A stretch of 5,997 nucleotides of DNA, from contig JAQGMX010000545.1 of NCBI GenBank assembly GCA_028292145.1, positions 1 to 5,997 of the forward strand, given 5' to 3'. The stretch is from Variovorax sp. GTDB lineage: Bacteria > Pseudomonadota > Gammaproteobacteria > Burkholderiales > Burkholderiaceae_C. The translations under genes were made by a program, and so were the position numbers. This document shows, piece after piece, positions 5,328 to 5,997 of this stretch (within the stretch, counting starts at the first letter, position 1; each line of letters opens with the position of its first letter). The notes under the pieces were generated by a model. The model searched no databases and was not told where the DNA came from. It saw only the letters and a program-made list of their open reading frames with translations.

Positions 5328-5997
5328 ATGTCATTCGCTACCCGCCCCCGATCCTTTGCCCCGCGGTGCACCTTGCGCCTGGCCTTGCCGCTCGTCGCCG
5401 CACTGATCGCTGCCGGCTGCAGCTCGCTCGGCGGACAGCAGCCGCAGACACAAACACAGACGAAGATTCTCGGCCTTGAGAAGTCGGCAGAGGTACTGGT
5501 CGACCAATGGGGTGTCTCGCACATCTATGCAGGCACAACGTACGACGCCTTCCTGTTGCAAGGCTATGTGGCCGCGCGTGACCGACTCTGGCAGATGGAC
5601 CTGTGGCGCAAGCGCGGCCTCGGCGAGATGGCCAAGGACTTCGGCCCGGCCTGGGCCGAAAGCGACCGCGCCGCGCGTTCGGTACTGTTCCGCGGGGACA
5701 TGTACCGCGAGTGGCTGGCCTATGGCTCCGATGCCAAACGGGTGGCCGAGGCCTTTACGGCCGGCGTCAACGCATTCATTGCCCAGGTCGAAACCGACCC
5801 CACGCTGCTGCCCGAGGAGTTCAGGCAGCTTGATTACAAGCCGGCGCGTTGGGCGGCCGAGGACACGGTGCGCATCCGCCACCACGGCCTGACACTCAAC
5901 TTCACCGGCGAAATCGACCGCGCCCAGGCGTATTGCGACGGCAAGGCCAACGGCGCACGTGTCGACTGGTTGCGTCGCGAGCTGGTGCCCGACGTGA
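5328..5997 (+). CDS. Penicillin acylase family (Ntn-hydrolase, S45) lipoprotein, N-terminal part (3' end outside window)
   Basis: The frame is open from ATG 5328 to the window end, about 223 codons without a stop. The N-terminus is Arg-rich, then hydrophobic (about 18-29), ending in IAAGC with Cys31 as the probable lipidated residue. Ser32-Ser33 after it suggest outer-membrane rather than inner-membrane retention. A Gln/Thr linker (37-45) follows. DQWGVSHIYA (59-68), the DAF-x-x-QGYVAARDRLWQMDLWR block (73-94) and GEMAKDFG are the alpha-chain signature of the penicillin acylase/AHL acylase family. These enzymes hydrolyse amide bonds of acyl-amides, releasing an acid. The autocleavage site and catalytic N-terminal Ser of the beta chain lie beyond the window, so activity cannot be judged. 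It starts 68 nt after the CoA-transferase on the same strand with its own strong ribosome site. It may end the same operon or begin another unit. Confidence 0.88.
   Translation, partial: MSFATRPRSFAPRCTLRLALPLVAALIAAGCSSLGGQQPQTQTQTKILGLEKSAEVLVDQWGVSHIYAGTTYDAFLLQGYVAARDRLWQMDLWRKRGLGEMAKDFGPAWAESDRAARSVLFRGDMYREWLAYGSDAKRVAEAFTAGVNAFIAQVETDPTLLPEEFRQLDYKPARWAAEDTVRIRHHGLTLNFTGEIDRAQAYCDGKANGARVDWLRRELVPDV

Noticed and set aside
5288..5479. Small + strand gene starting at ATG 5288
   Set aside because: It has no Shine-Dalgarno, overlaps the acylase gene out of frame, and shows no recognisable features. The acylase start at 5328 has AAGGAG.
1..5997. CRISPR array, insertion sequence, tRNA or phage element
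   Set aside because: I saw no regularly spaced repeats, transposase motifs, terminal inverted repeats or tRNA-like folds. Nearly all of the window is accounted for by ordinary genes.

Overview
The window is GC-rich, tightly packed bacterial DNA with five recognisable genes and one gene tail. A TctC/Bug periplasmic receptor next to CaiB-type CoA-transferase and acyl-CoA dehydrogenase genes, under a divergent LysR regulator, points to Betaproteobacteria, most likely Burkholderiales (Comamonadaceae or Alcaligenaceae, such as Variovorax- or Bordetella-like bacteria). This placement is an inference from gene content; no rRNA or other marker gene is present.

Layout. Positions 1-285 hold the 3' end of a penicillin-binding protein 1C gene (+). 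It converges on a LysR-family regulator gene (420-1322, -). A 90-bp divergent intergenic region (1323-1412) follows and carries two copies of CGAT-N11-ATCG, centred 32 bp apart. A candidate sigma-70 promoter overlaps the downstream copy. Then, all on +: an AidB-type acyl-CoA dehydrogenase (1413-3116), a Bug/TctC-type solute-binding protein (3148-4119), a CaiB/BaiF CoA-transferase (4126-5259), and the 5' part of a penicillin-acylase-family (Ntn-hydrolase) lipoprotein (from 5328, running off the window end).

How they fit. The spacings (31, 6 and 68 nt) and shared strand suggest one transcription unit. In the simplest reading, the LysR protein senses a carboxylate or its CoA ester. The Bug protein captures the acid in the periplasm, the CaiB enzyme makes its CoA thioester, and the dehydrogenase oxidises it. 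The exported penicillin-acylase homologue could release such an acid from an amide outside the inner membrane. The substrate cannot be read from the sequence, and no membrane transporter subunits, hydratase or thiolase are in view. All the genes belong to known families. The most unusual points are the combination of genes (AidB-type dehydrogenase, CaiB, Bug and amidase) and the clean twin regulator site.
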